Notes: generated by a model not told the origin, from the letters alone. DNA of 64,000 bases from Gnetum montanum (GCA_015680685.1 MNCI01033529.1:530579-594578); one strand, 5' to 3'; numbered from the stretch's first letter, positions 9,875 through 19,730 are shown. Numbers and translations: made by a program.

Positions 9875-12440
9875 ATGTCTTCTTCTTCGAACAAATGCAA
9901 TTCACCACCTAGCGATCATACTAGAAACAGCCGACAGTCTAGAACACAAAACCAAAATCCACCAGTTCCTCAACAGCACCGAGTGGTATATACTCATCTT
10001 GATGAGTACATACCAAATTTTACCTTTGTCCTCCATTAGGAAAAACAGCTACGATGGAGATATTTGCAAGGTAACATAGTGTTACCTCCAGATCATTCAG
10101 TCCCAAACATGCTCCTCCGTGCTCTTGCACAGATCAGCATGACACAGCTCTATGTTGAATATGTTATAGGTGATTTTAATACAAGGGATTACCATCCCAC
10201 AGCCGCACAATGTATGAGGGACTCAAGGTAGAAGAGCCACCATACACTGTTGAAGGGCAAAGGGGTCCTGCACGTCCTAAGTGAAATCGGAGATGATAAA
10301 CCCATTATAACGGGTTCTCTATTGAATGATGTCATCCTTCTAACAATGGTGGGGAGGTGGGGTATCCGAACCTACAATCCACAATACATAACACTCATTC
10401 TGATCCCTGTGAATGCCAACTATTCACTGAGGCAACAACAACACATGATAAGGATGGGCACTTAGATCGTCATCACGATTGGGGCCATAGCAGTAGAAGA
10501 GAAGGTAAGAAACATTGCCATGGCGATGGTTCTCCTTCTTCTTCCCCTTCATCACATCACTCACCCTCTCCTTCCACATCTGGGCATAGCCACCAAGAGC
10601 ATAACAGTGAGGATAGAGGTAGGCAAAATGAGAAACCTCAACGAGAGAGTCGAGAGCAAGGACAAGGGCATGAACGAAGAAAAAGTAGGGAACAATATAG
10701 ACATCATAGATGTCATGAAAGAGATGACCATGATGAGCCCCTACGTGCAACCCAAAGTATGCTCGATATAACGAAGGTAGTGAGAATACCAACAAGGCAT
10801 CAAAGAGATAGTCAGATCAAATGATTAGATATGAATAATATCCCATGCTTTGAAGGGGATACAACAGTGATATGCAACATCATTTACAGGCATTCCACGA
10901 TGCCTATGCCTTGCAAAACATAGAGAACGAGTGGCAGAAACTAAAGTTATTTCCCAGGACACTCATTAAGGAAGCAGAGAGTTGGTACCGGTCCTTAGAA
11001 CTGGAAACCAATAGGAGGTGGAGTATGATGTTAGAATTGTTTAATGATAAATATAAAACATACTCCAAAGTGTCTAACTTGCGTAAGTAAATCCAAGGAT
11101 GGAAGCAAGGTAATCATGAACCATTGGATGCTGCCAGGGGTCGATACTATGCATTGTTACATCATTGCCTAGGCCATGGTTAAGCACAATGGGACCAAAT
11201 TCACCACATCATAGATGGGCTAAGACATGAGACTAGGAGAACCCTTGGGACTTATGCCCAAGGGAGACTATCAGAACTTAGAGCCCATGAAATTCATTGC
11301 TTGTTGGAGCAAGTAGCCAAAGAAGAAGGGGGGCTATGGAAAAGAGAGAGCGAGGAAGAATATAACCACGATCCTTCCCTTCAGAAGAAGGGAGTGAGAT
11401 TTTGTGATGAGGAGGATAAGTCCCCACTCAAAGAGTTGGTGAACAGAAAAACCTTGCTGATTCAAAAGCTAACAACAAAAGTATCAGCTAAGGTGGATCA
11501 ATTGTGGGATTCCTTAGACTCTAGACTTGAAACTATCTTGAAAATCATAGAGGAGTCTAAGGAGGAATGAAGTAGTGACAAAGACAAGAAAAAGTAGAGA
11601 GATTCAGGCCCTGCACATAACAAGGGTAAGGGAAAAATAACTACCGTCGATGAGGTTGTGGATTCTAACACAGATAATGACGATGGATGTGAGATCTGCC
11701 AATATGACCATCCTAAGGGATGTTGTCCAATCATCTCACATCTACAAGAGTCTAGGATGTATGCACTCAACCTGAAACTTAACCAATGAAAAGCACCTCG
11801 AAGGTTACCTTATCCCCATGGTAACCAAGGTAGTTCCACCAACCATTAATGTACTATCCAAGTGGAACTCCACAACAATCCATCGGGCAACATCAGTAGT
11901 GGAAATACCCATAGTCATGGGGGATGCCACCGCCGAGACAACAATACCCTTACCAGCAACCTGATCCTTATGGCTATTATGTGTAGCAACCGGTTTCTCC
12001 AAGTGACTCTATGGGTCACAAAACTCCCCAACGTCATTACCAAGTGCGGGAGTATTTTAGAAGGACTCCTTCTCCTCCAGGAGAAACTCCACACCCATAC
12101 CATCCTCCAAATCCATTCGCCACTCTTACGTCAGTAGTTCCACTACCACCAGCTCCAACAATGCAAGGGGAACTCCCCACTCAACCACAACAACGCAATG
12201 CTACGAGAGCCGTAAACATTCAACCCACTGTTGGTTCTGATAGCCGCAAGAATAGAAGACCTTTCTTCAGAACCAAAAGCCTAGACAAGCTCTCACAACA
12301 ACAAGTGATTGAGTCTATGCACACTCCTCCAACATACAAGGCTTCAAAGCTCCCTTCAGTCCAACAACAGAGCTTCACGCATACAGTTATGTTAACACAT
12401 ACCGTAACTGACTGGATCAAGGTAGGCCACCTTCCCAGGA
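9875..12440 (+). pseudogene. gag: Element A gag (broken)
   Basis: Gag forms the particle and binds RNA. The ATG at 9875 reads MSSSSNKCNSPP and is followed by QHRVVYTHLDEYIPNFTFVLH, then an in-frame TAG. The retrotransposon gag domain is recognisable at about 10880-11090, with LKLFPRTLIKEAESWYRSLE followed by an LFNDKY motif. An acidic and lysine-rich stretch follows (11300-11570). At about 11690 there is a zinc-knuckle-like CEICQYDHPKGCCP with the spacing C-x2-C-x3-H-x3-C, shorter than the usual C-x2-C-x4-H-x4-C. A proline-rich segment (about 12060-12180) leads into protease. Several TAG/TAA stops and frame changes break it. Gag of C (25970), F (44954) and E (60377, minus strand) aligns. Confidence 0.85.
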
Positions 12441-13170
12441 AACTCTCTGATCCTGGGAGCCCCTTAATCTATCTATAAGTCATTGGGAATGAACCACATA
12501 AGGCTCTTCTTAACTTAGGTTTCGGAGTCAACTTAATCTCACGAGAAATGTATCAAGCCTGAAACCTACCCCAACTCAAGAAGAGCAACATTTAACTAGA
12601 GTTGGCTGACTAGTCCATCATCATTCCCTTGGGATTAATGGAGGACATCGTTACCACTATGTGTGGTTGGTCATACCCAACCAATTTCTTGGTGATAGAA
12701 GTTAACAGTAACAATGGGGGCTTCCCAAATATAATGGGAAGGCCATGACTGAGTACAATAGATGCATACCTAGGGATCCGCAATCTTTCCTTGGAGATAT
12801 CTACAGTAAAAATTTATGGAAAGATCGAGAAGAAGAAAGTTCCATGCGTCACATACAATGACTCAGAGGGTGATGACATGAAGGAATGCTTAGCATCTCT
12901 TCCGTGTAACCAGTGTGCCCTAGAAACACAAATACAAAGGTGCCTATATGTAGATACCACACAAGTAGTGGACACCCCGTGGTTGACAACTAGTCGAAAG
13001 AGCAACCGACCAACATGCATGGAACAAACTGGGGGAACAACTCATGCTAACAACGAAGGCATAGATACATTGGAGTATCAGCGTCATCGACTTCCACCCC
13101 TTAATCTAAGAACATCAATGGGGAGAAGTTGGACACTTCTAAGAAGTTCAAATAGGTGCTCATTATTTTG
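12405..13170 (+). pseudogene. Element A aspartic protease region, truncated downstream
   Basis: The reading WIKVGHLPRKLSDPGSP leads to the active-site segment. This reads LLNLGFGVNLIS here, against LLDSRSGINLIS in F, so the catalytic Asp has become Asn. Next come IPLGLMEDIVTTMCGWSYP and the conserved block ending YGKIEKKKVPCVTYND (about 12850). The C-rich segment LPCNQCALETQIQRCLYVD follows. Where relatives continue into reverse transcriptase, this copy changes near 13060-13150 to the spacer. It is a dead protease and marks the deletion point of pol. Confidence 0.75.
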
Positions 13171-13189
13171 GATCTCTCCCTTTCCATTC

Positions 13190-13206
13190 AGTCATGGGGG
13201 AGATGG
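13190..13206 (+). promoter_or_regulatory. Polypurine-like box (element A)
   Basis: AGTCATGGGGGAGATGG is the cleanest copy of the box that follows integrase in the relatives. It survives although integrase itself is deleted. It matches the core of the 3' polypurine tract at 15255-15267. Confidence 0.55.
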
Positions 13207-13242
13207 CCACCTATGCTGATCATTGGAGGCCCTCATTTCTTT

Positions 13243-13447
13243 TTAGTTTTTTTTTTTACAAATTTTTGTTTTACACCTTTTTGTTTTACACTTTTTTGTT
13301 TTACACATTTTTTTTACACATTTTTGTTTTACACTTTTTTATCTTCTACATTTTTGTTTTACACATTTTTGTCTTACACATTTTTGTTTTACACGTTTTT
13401 GTTTTACATGTTTTTGTTTTGCACATTTTTGTTTTACAAATTTCTTT
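13243..13447 (+). repeat. T-rich minisatellite, about 15-bp unit
   Basis: About a dozen tandem variants of CATTTTTGTTTTACA. The other elements carry only a few irregular copies at the same place (3040-3240, 32105-32225, 51155-51180), so the array expanded in A. ORFs across it (13156-13583) read FCFTLFCFT-like repeats and are by-products of the array. Confidence 0.9.
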
Positions 13448-14903
13448 AACTTTTCTTGTTTTTTTTTACAACATCGTTATACTTTTTCATTTTTTTGTGT
13501 GTGTTTGTGTGTGTTTTATCCATCCTGTAAGTTTATCACCCAATAAGTGTTCTTCACAATGGTATGAACTATTTTCCATTTGATTGCTGATGTTTGGTTT
13601 TTACCTTTAAGTTATGATGTTGATACTAAGGTATGTTTTTTTTTGATATGACAGGCAATGAGTCCACTTCATCCATTCATCCACAAATCTCTATGGTCTC
13701 TCTTAGCTTGGAACTGTACAGTCCCTTTCTTCAAAATAATAAGAACTCTAACGAATTGGTGACTGGGCATTTCTCAAACTAAGGAAGGACTCAAGGATTG
13801 AAAAGGGTGTAACTTCAAGGGAACTTGGTGCATTTGTGTTGGTCATTCTCTTGGGTGCTTGGATGTATTCTTCTTGAGTTTTCTTATCGTTGCGACGTTA
13901 CCCAATTATAGGGAAGCTAAGTCAATAAAAATAACAAAGTCTTTGCATGGTGTGGTTCTCACACATAAATATATAAAAGAAGAAAAACAAGAAAAAGAAA
14001 GTGAGAATTCAAAGCACACCCCTTAGACAAAATAATCCCTTGGGCTACAAGCACTGGTTATGGAACTCAAAATAAAAATGTTCCCTCTAACTAAGGCCCT
14101 TCTCACTTCCCATTCTCTCCTCCTTCGTTCGTCAGAATGGTGGTGGATCTTTGGAGATGCATTCTTGTTATTCAAGTGGATGGATTGGCCAAATGCATTA
14201 ATGCGAAGTCACTGGATGTGGTTTTTTTGAGGCCGAAGTTGGAATGAGATTTACCAAGTCACATTAATCATGAAACACACAAGGGGTTGTACACCACCTT
14301 GTTCTTGGAATTCCATTCCATTCTCTTCTCTCCACCCTTCTCTCCAGTGTTCACCTCATTGCTGGTTGTATCATGAGTGTATATTTTGGTTGATGCATTG
14401 TTTTCTTTTTGGTAAATTCTTGTGGTTTAGACTTTAACTCTTGTTCCAAATGACATTCCTGGAGCCTACGAACTCTTTGAATGTGGGTTTGTTAGGGCAT
14501 TAAGGGCATGAACCTGCTTTGGGAAGGACCCACTGACATTCCTATTTGGTGCACCAGTTAATCTCTTTCCCCTAACATTTTTGCAATCCATTTCATTTTG
14601 TTCATTTCCATCTTGGCATCCATTTCATCAATGTCCTAGTTGTCTCTTTTTCTCCATCTTTCTTGTTTCTTTTTCTTCCTCCATTCTATCACTACCAGAG
14701 GTTCACTCTTAGTCATGGGGGTCCTGGTCCAATTTTTTTGATTTTCTCCTAACCCCTACACCTTTGGTAGTCATCACTATTATATCTCCAGATCTGTATC
14801 AGCCATACCACAACCCAGCCAATGGACCTTTCACTAAGCCAATGTATCAACTATATGATGATTCATTTACCCTTCCTAATATAAGACTATTTTGTGTGTG
14901 CAG
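13448..14903 (+). other. Element A spacer
   Basis: Noncoding sequence collinear with the spacers of B, C, E and F. It contains a GT run (13496-13514), the conserved GAGTCCAC..CATCCA segment (about 13660), a hairpin (13949-14020), a second polypurine-like box AGTCATGGGGG (about 14709-14719) and an acceptor-like end at 14903. The GTATAC repeat/TATA module present in B and F was not found. Confidence 0.6.
13949..14020 (+). ncRNA. Conserved spacer hairpin (element A copy)
   Basis: The outer stem is GGTGTG with CACACC; the inner stem is TTCTCAC with GTGAGAA; the loop is A-rich. Both stems are perfect here. Compared with B the inner stem has changed on both sides (CTCAC/GTGAG against CCCAT/ATGGG). 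Confidence 0.55.
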
Positions 14904-15254
14904 ATGGCAATCATACAACAATGGAGTGGATCTAGAGGGAGCACTTGGAATGGATCGGTGCTGAAGTAGCTATGCAAGGAGCAAGATCAATGGCGTGGTT
15001 ATGGATGGACAACCAAAGGTGCAATCTTGGCGTTGGCAGCAGCAAAAAGTTCTTTCTCTCTCTCTCTTTCTCAGCTGCCAAATGAGGCCTAATGTCAATG
15101 TAATAAGGTGTTCACTCTTGTTGTCATGAACATCAGTTTTGTTGTGTCTTGTAATGATGATCCATTCACATGTCATCCCATTAGTTCCATTTGAGTTAAT
15201 AATCCCATACCTTCCCGATATTATTGTAAGGAACTTGAGGACGATTTTTTATTT
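14904..15254 (+). pseudogene. Element A 3' ORF remnant
   Basis: A CTAAT branch-like word and GTGTGTGCAG lead directly to ATGGCAATC, matching the ATGGC start of the 3' ORFs in B and F. Only about 60 bases can be read before stops. The rest is unrelated or deleted and includes a TC-rich run (about 15053-15073). The tail from about 15190 again resembles the 3' tails of B and F. Confidence 0.5.
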
Positions 15255-15267
15255 AGTCATGGGGGTA
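15255..15267 (+). promoter_or_regulatory. Polypurine tract of element A
   Basis: AGTCATGGGGGTA is immediately followed by the 3' LTR start TGATGGGACG. It is the expected plus-strand primer. Confidence 0.75.
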
Positions 15268-16028
15268 TGATGGGACGTGATATCGTGGTGCACTGCCAAG
15301 TCTATAAATAAGAGGCGGCTCTCCCTTGTTTCCCATCTAGGCCTAGATCATAGTGAAACTCTGGTAGTTTTTCCCCTCCAGAGATAGATTAATTTCCATG
15401 TGCCCGTAGTAGGAACTCCAAAGTGAACGGATCTTTATTCGAGCAGACATTGTACCTGAACACAAGTTTGTGTACGGTAATAAAGACGAACTTCTTGGAT
15501 AAACCTTGCAGCGCATGGAATAGGCTAATTAGGATTTTATTTACTTTTATTTATTATTTGTCATTTAAATGCTTTATTAGTTATTAAATCTCTCTCAACC
15601 CTTCTCTCCTAGTTAAGTGCCTCAATATGACCGCTTCAAGCATGTGCGTTACGCTTGGTGATCCCAGCAACGACTAGCATTTGGTAACCAAGGTTGCATT
15701 GGTTTAGGGTGTGAACGGTAAGTGGGAACGGATGTTGACGCTAGGTTAATTAAGGCTTAGTTGGTTAGTTAGAGTTAGTTAATTAGTCTCTTTACCCTTC
15801 ACCTTGTTAGCATATGAGATAAAACATAAAAAGATATAAAAATCATATACCTCAGACTTACTTGACCATACATCGTGACAACTACAAGTAAATCTGGGAA
15901 GACAATGAATGATTAACCTTAAGTGTTCCATAAGGCATGTAGGCACTTAGTCTGTGGAGTTCGACCGGATCGTGCATGCTACGCTCGTATTCGTATGGTT
16001 GAGTGTAGGGGTACCTTGCCACTCATCA
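15268..16028 (+). repeat. Element A 3' LTR
   Basis: It matches 8976-9732, with TATAAATA near 15303. It ends CTCATCA, followed by GAGTT, the right target duplication. Confidence 0.92.
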
Positions 16029-16110
16029 GAGTTCATGGAATTTGATTGAATCATGCATGAACACTTTGTGATTCGTATGGTTGGGCGTAGGGATACCTTG
16101 TTGCTCATCA
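16029..16110 (+). mobile_element. Element B 3' LTR, right part
   Basis: After element A the B LTR resumes with GAGTT and TCATGGAATTTGATTG, and ends GTTGCTCATCA. It carries the GGTTGGGCGTAGGG wording found at the end of every LTR in the window. Confidence 0.85.
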
Positions 16111-16385
16111 ATCATGTTGGCTATATCTTGGGGCATACTTATAATCACTCTTTTGAGGGTCAATATTTATCAAGAGTGTTAGAAGTATAACTAAATGACT
16201 ATATGTATCCCTAGACCTATAGCCATTAGATAACTTTTGTTGAACTTCAAAAAAAACTTAATAGGATGTTAAATCAACATACTTGTTGTAATCGAATGGA
16301 CTTGCAAACAATAAATTACATGCTTTAACCAATTTAGCAATGTCTTACCAAAGTTAATATTTATTTGGTGTTAGAAGTAAGAAAA

Positions 16386-16478
16386 TGAGGTGTTAGCATA
16401 GTGGTAAAAACTCTTAATTTAAAAGTTCCAAGTTATAGGTTTGATTTGGTGAGCAATAGTGAGTTATAAAGTTCTAAT
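16386..16478 (+). repeat. tRNA-Lys-like SINE head
   Basis: Contains an A-box match TAGCATAGTGG (16394-16404), an anticodon-arm-like CTCTTAATTT in which CTT is at the anticodon position, and a B-box-like GGTTTGATTTG (16438-16448). The box spacing is about 33 bases, as in tRNA genes. Cloverleaf pairing is poor, so it is a tRNA-derived SINE head rather than a tRNA. The tail end is unclear. Confidence 0.55.
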
Positions 16479-16837
16479 TTGACTATATATCTTAAGGGTA
16501 AATATTTTTTGAGAGAAAGTCAGGTCTATCTAGGACATGCCCCTAGCTAGCAATATAGCAAGTGCAAAGGGGGTGTTGGTACTAGGCTTTAAAGGGAATG
16601 TCTATTAGCACAAAGTTGTGTGAGCTAACCAACTAGCCAATGGCCCATGCTCATCTTAAGAGTAAATATTGGAGAGGGAGAGAGAGATTTAGATTCCAAC
16701 ATCTTTAATTAGATAACTATGTGTAACCCCAAAACTAGATAATTTTCATAAAACTTTATAACTGTTGGAATTACACTCATAACTTAATATTGAGGAGGTG
16801 TTGGAACCCCGAAATTTTTATAATACAAGTATACCTT

Positions 16838-16925
16838 AAGATAACTCAACATCACCCACCAAAATTGAACTCATGACTTAAGGTTTCAAATTAAGAGTCT
16901 TACCAAGAGACTAACACCTCACCAA
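16838..16925 (-). repeat. tRNA-Lys-like SINE head, inverted
   Basis: On the minus strand it reads GAGGTGTTAG, A box TAGTCTCTTGG (16903-16913), GACTCTTAATTTGAAAC and a B-box-like GTTCAATTTTGG (16859-16870). It is the inverted counterpart of 16386-16478. The pair could be two SINEs or the ends of one foldback element of about 540 bp. Confidence 0.55.
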
Positions 16926-17112
16926 CAGTAATATTATTTTCTCTTAATGAAAAATAAATGATATACAACTAGTGTAATTAGAATCAAGCTAAAACGATGA
17001 CAATTTAAATCCCACTCTCTTATTCGTTATTACCAGGCAGTTTTCCGTCCCACAGATTTTTCAGTTAAAGACGCTTTGTAGCACTCAAACAATGCGTGTA
17101 TTTCACCGACAC

Positions 17113-17118
17113 CACGTG
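17113..17118 (+). promoter_or_regulatory. G-box CACGTG upstream of the oxidase gene
   Basis: A CACGTG hexamer (context ACCACGTGAA) about 510 bp before the start codon, a classical bHLH/bZIP site in plants. Its use is inferred from position only. Confidence 0.35.
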
Positions 17119-17513
17119 AAAAGGGTTTTTAAAAATGATTTAAAAGGGACTAAAATTTCAACCCTCGTTAATGTTCTTGTCGGCCAAGCAAACATTTATA
17201 CTATAAAATATGGGTAAGGTGGTATGATAGTGAATGCAAAACACTATAAATATTATTTCAGAGTGAGTGGAATTAGACCGGTCTTTAAGTTATTGGAAAA
17301 CATGGGCATCCCAAAAAAAACAAAAAAAGAAAATTAGATGCATTTAATGTTATTAAATCGCTGAAGTCTCAGCCTGGTAGCCGTCATATATTGCGTGACA
17401 ATGAGAATACCCACTGTGCCATCTGCCACTGCCCATAGAAAGGCCTTTACAGCCTGTACCATTATCCACAGCATATCAGATGAAATAAAGTATTCAGACT
17501 TTAACGCGCAAAT

Positions 17514-17521
17514 TGACGTCA
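17514..17521 (+). promoter_or_regulatory. TGACGTCA palindrome in the oxidase promoter
   Basis: A perfect 8-bp bZIP-type palindrome 107 bp before the ATG, just upstream of a possible TATA element. It is a plausible TGA/CRE-like site; binding is not shown. Confidence 0.45.
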
Positions 17522-17533
17522 AAAACGGATGGA

Positions 17534-17540
17534 TTATAAG
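17534..17540 (+). promoter_or_regulatory. Possible TATA box of the oxidase gene
   Basis: TTATAAG about 90 bp before the start codon would leave a short 5' leader. A second AT-rich candidate, CTATAAAATAT, lies at about 17200-17210. Confidence 0.35.
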
Positions 17541-17627
17541 TGGGTGTCGATCTGGAGCAGCGATTTCATCGAGTGCCCCACGCGCGTGGCCTATTAGTCG
17601 TTTCGTGGCATTGTGCTGTGATTAGCC

Positions 17628-19730
17628 ATGGCCTCGACAATTGGCGCGATTTTCACACACTTGGCGGTGGCGTTGCTGCTTTGGCGCTTGGTGGCTGCAC
17701 CAGTCGCAGCCGGCCTCGTAGCCGCCTCTGCCCCAGACGCCACAACTACGGAAGGCGATCTGCACGCGGTGGCTTCAGCTCTTCAGAAATTCGTGGATGA
17801 GCTTCCGTGCATGGCAGTCCTGAGAGGCTACCGCGGCCAGGAGTTGAGCCCCCTGCCGGCAAACCTCACCGTCGGCATGTTTCAAACCTCCTGGGTGAGT
17901 CCTCGGTCCTCCTACTCTCTGTCTCTGTCTGTGTCTCTGTCTCCCATTAACGTGAAGATTGTTTCTTCTTCTTCTTTTGTTACTCCATCCCATCCAGAAA
18001 TTCCACAGGGACCTCAATGCCAGCACTGTGTTCGCCTTTGGGACGTCGAGGCAAACGGCCACGGTGCCCGGACCGACGATCGAAGCGTTGCAGGGCGTGG
18101 ATACGTTCATCACATGGGAGAACCATCTCCCCGAAACGCACATATTGCCGTGGGATCCTACGTTAATGATTGCCAGCCCCAAGCACGGCGGCGTTCCCAC
18201 CGTGGTGCACCGGCATGGAGGTGTCCAGGAAGTCCAGAGCGACGGCCATCCGACTGCGTGGTTCACCGCTGGCTTCAACGAAACCGGCGCAGCCTGGAAC
18301 AGCCCCGTTTACCACTACGACAACCTTCAACCACCGGGCAACATGTGGTACCACGACCATGCACTGGGGCTGACACGAGTGAACCTGCTAGCCGGCCTCT
18401 TGGGCACCTACGTTCTCCGAAACCCCAAACTCGAGAACCCGCTCCGCCTCCCGTCGGGGCCAGAGTTCGATCGCCACCTCGTCATTTTCGACCGCAGCTT
18501 CCGCCGCGACGGTTCCGTGTATGTCAACAGCACCGGCAACAACCCCTCCATTCACCCACAGTGGCAGGTGCATTACTGTTATCCCTGACATGGATCGAGT
18601 ACCCGTCATGTTAATTTTTCCCGTAACGTGATGCTGATGCCGTTGTCGCAGCCGGAGTACTTCGGGGACGTCGTCATAGTTAATGGGAAGGCGTGGCCGT
18701 ACATGGTAGTGAAGCGGGGGAGGTACCGCTTCCGCATAATCAACGCCAGCAACGCCCGCTTCTACCGCCTGGCTCTCAGCAATGGTCTCCCTTTCGTCTT
18801 TGTGGGATCGGATTCCGCGTACTTACCGGCGCCTGTCACGGTGGACTCGTTTCTGCTGGCGCCCTCCGAGATCGCCGATGTGGTTGTGGACTTCAGCAGC
18901 TCGGCGTCCGACTCGGCCATACTGACCAACTCGGCTCCGTACCCGTACCCTGGTGGCAACCAGCCCGACAACCTCACATCATTGGTCATGAAATTCCTGA
19001 TCCAAGGGCCCGCCCAGGCCAAGGCACCGGCACTTCCGGCGAGGCTCCTCCCTTACGAAGCGCCGAGGATATCAGGTGCAGAGGTCACCCGATACATTAC
19101 AATGTACGAGTACACGAGCAGCACGGGCGAACCGACGCATCTGTACCTGAACGGCGTTCCGTTCTCGGCTCCGGCTACGGAGAAGCCGAGAGACGGCAGC
19201 GACGAGTTGTGGCACGTTATCAACCTGACGGCGGACGACCACCCCCTGCACATCCACCTGGCCATGGCAGCTGTGCTGGGCAGGCGCAAGCTCCTCAACG
19301 AACAGGCCTTCGCAACGTGTATGGACAAACGCAATGACGCCGTCAAGTGCAACGTGTGGGGGCACTTGGATACAATGAACCAGACTGTAGCGAAAGAGGA
19401 GCGGTGGTGGAAGAACGTGTTCAAGATAGAGCCCGGCTACATGACTACCATTCTGGTGCGCTTCTCCCCGCTGGAATCCCCGCGGACGCCATTCCCTTTC
19501 GATGCCAGCGCCCATCCTGGCTACGTCTACCACTGTCACGTAAGCACTAGAGGGTCTCATCTCTTCTTTTTCTTTTCTTGCTTAATATATTTCATTTCCT
19601 GACTCTCTTCTTCTTTTTCGTTTCCGTTTTTTCTTTTCTGACTCTGCTTTACGATTGTGTGCAGATGTTGGAGCACGAAGACAACGAAATGATGCGACCC
19701 TTGGTTATCCTGTCCGCAAAGGGGGTCTGA
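17628..19730 (+). CDS. LPR1-like: LPR-type multicopper oxidase (putative secreted ferroxidase), four exons
   Basis: Exons are 17628-17894, 17998-18567, 18652-19539 and 19665-19730. All introns (103, 84, 125 bp) are GT-AG and phase 0, giving 596 residues. Residues 1-30 look like a signal peptide, so an apoplastic or cell-wall location is inferred. The copper ligands are all present: HRH (160-162) and HDH (208-210) in the first cupredoxin domain, and HPLHIH (476-481) and [12 protein letters not shown] (573-584) in the last, the final motif crossing intron 3. Other LPR landmarks are [35 protein letters not shown] and [13 protein letters not shown]. Arabidopsis LPR1/LPR2 are iron oxidases of the root response to low phosphate. 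That role here is by homology, and a bilirubin-oxidase-like label is the looser alternative. The start context CCATGG is good. The exons are far more GC-rich than the flanks and have no stop or frame break, so the gene appears functional. Confidence 0.95.

Larger units (their letters stand above)
8976..16028 (+). mobile_element. Element A: 7-kb non-autonomous Athila-like element inserted in the LTR of B
   Basis: Both LTRs are present (8976-9732, 15268-16028), with a primer site, gag, protease, spacer and polypurine tract. Reverse transcriptase, RNase H and integrase are absent. Protease-region sequence runs straight into the box that normally follows integrase. Flanking target duplications are GAGTC (8971) and GAGTT (16029), one mismatch. 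By eye the first 250 aligned LTR bases differ at about 24 sites, nearly all transitions, so the insertion is old. It must have depended on proteins from relatives if the deletion preceded insertion. Confidence 0.88.
290..16110 (+). mobile_element. Element B: Ty3/gypsy (Athila-like) retrotransposon, 5' part missing, 3' LTR split by element A
   Basis: Its order is RT, RNase H and integrase (290-2935), a noncoding spacer (2936-5049), a 3' ORF (5050-7914), a polypurine tract (8139-8150) and a 3' LTR (8151-8975 plus 16029-16110). Gag, protease and the 5' LTR lie left of the window or were displaced by the insertion at 289. The coding parts hold many stops and some frameshifts, so it is dead. The bases after its LTR (ATCAT, 16111-16115) would be its target duplication, but the partner is out of view. 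Confidence 0.85.
16111..17100. other. Gene-island left flank
   Basis: AT-rich sequence outside the LTR elements. Apart from the two SINE-like heads (16386-16478 and 16838-16925) and a GA run (16673-16687), nothing was recognised. Confidence 0.6.

Noticed and set aside
13243-13447. CRISPR-like array
   Set aside because: It is a simple tandem T-rich repeat with no unique spacers, in plant DNA.
13156-13583. ORFs encoding Phe/Thr/Leu-repeat proteins that look like membrane proteins
   Set aside because: They are translations of the T-rich minisatellite in two frames.
16386-16478. A functional tRNA-Lys gene
   Set aside because: Acceptor and arm pairing are poor and the B box is degraded; an inverted relative sits nearby, so a SINE-type repeat fits better.
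17540-18614. Overlapping ORFs in other frames across the oxidase gene (for example 17540-17800, 17775-18278 minus, 18693-19337)
   Set aside because: High GC content gives long chance frames; only the spliced frame carries the copper-binding motifs.
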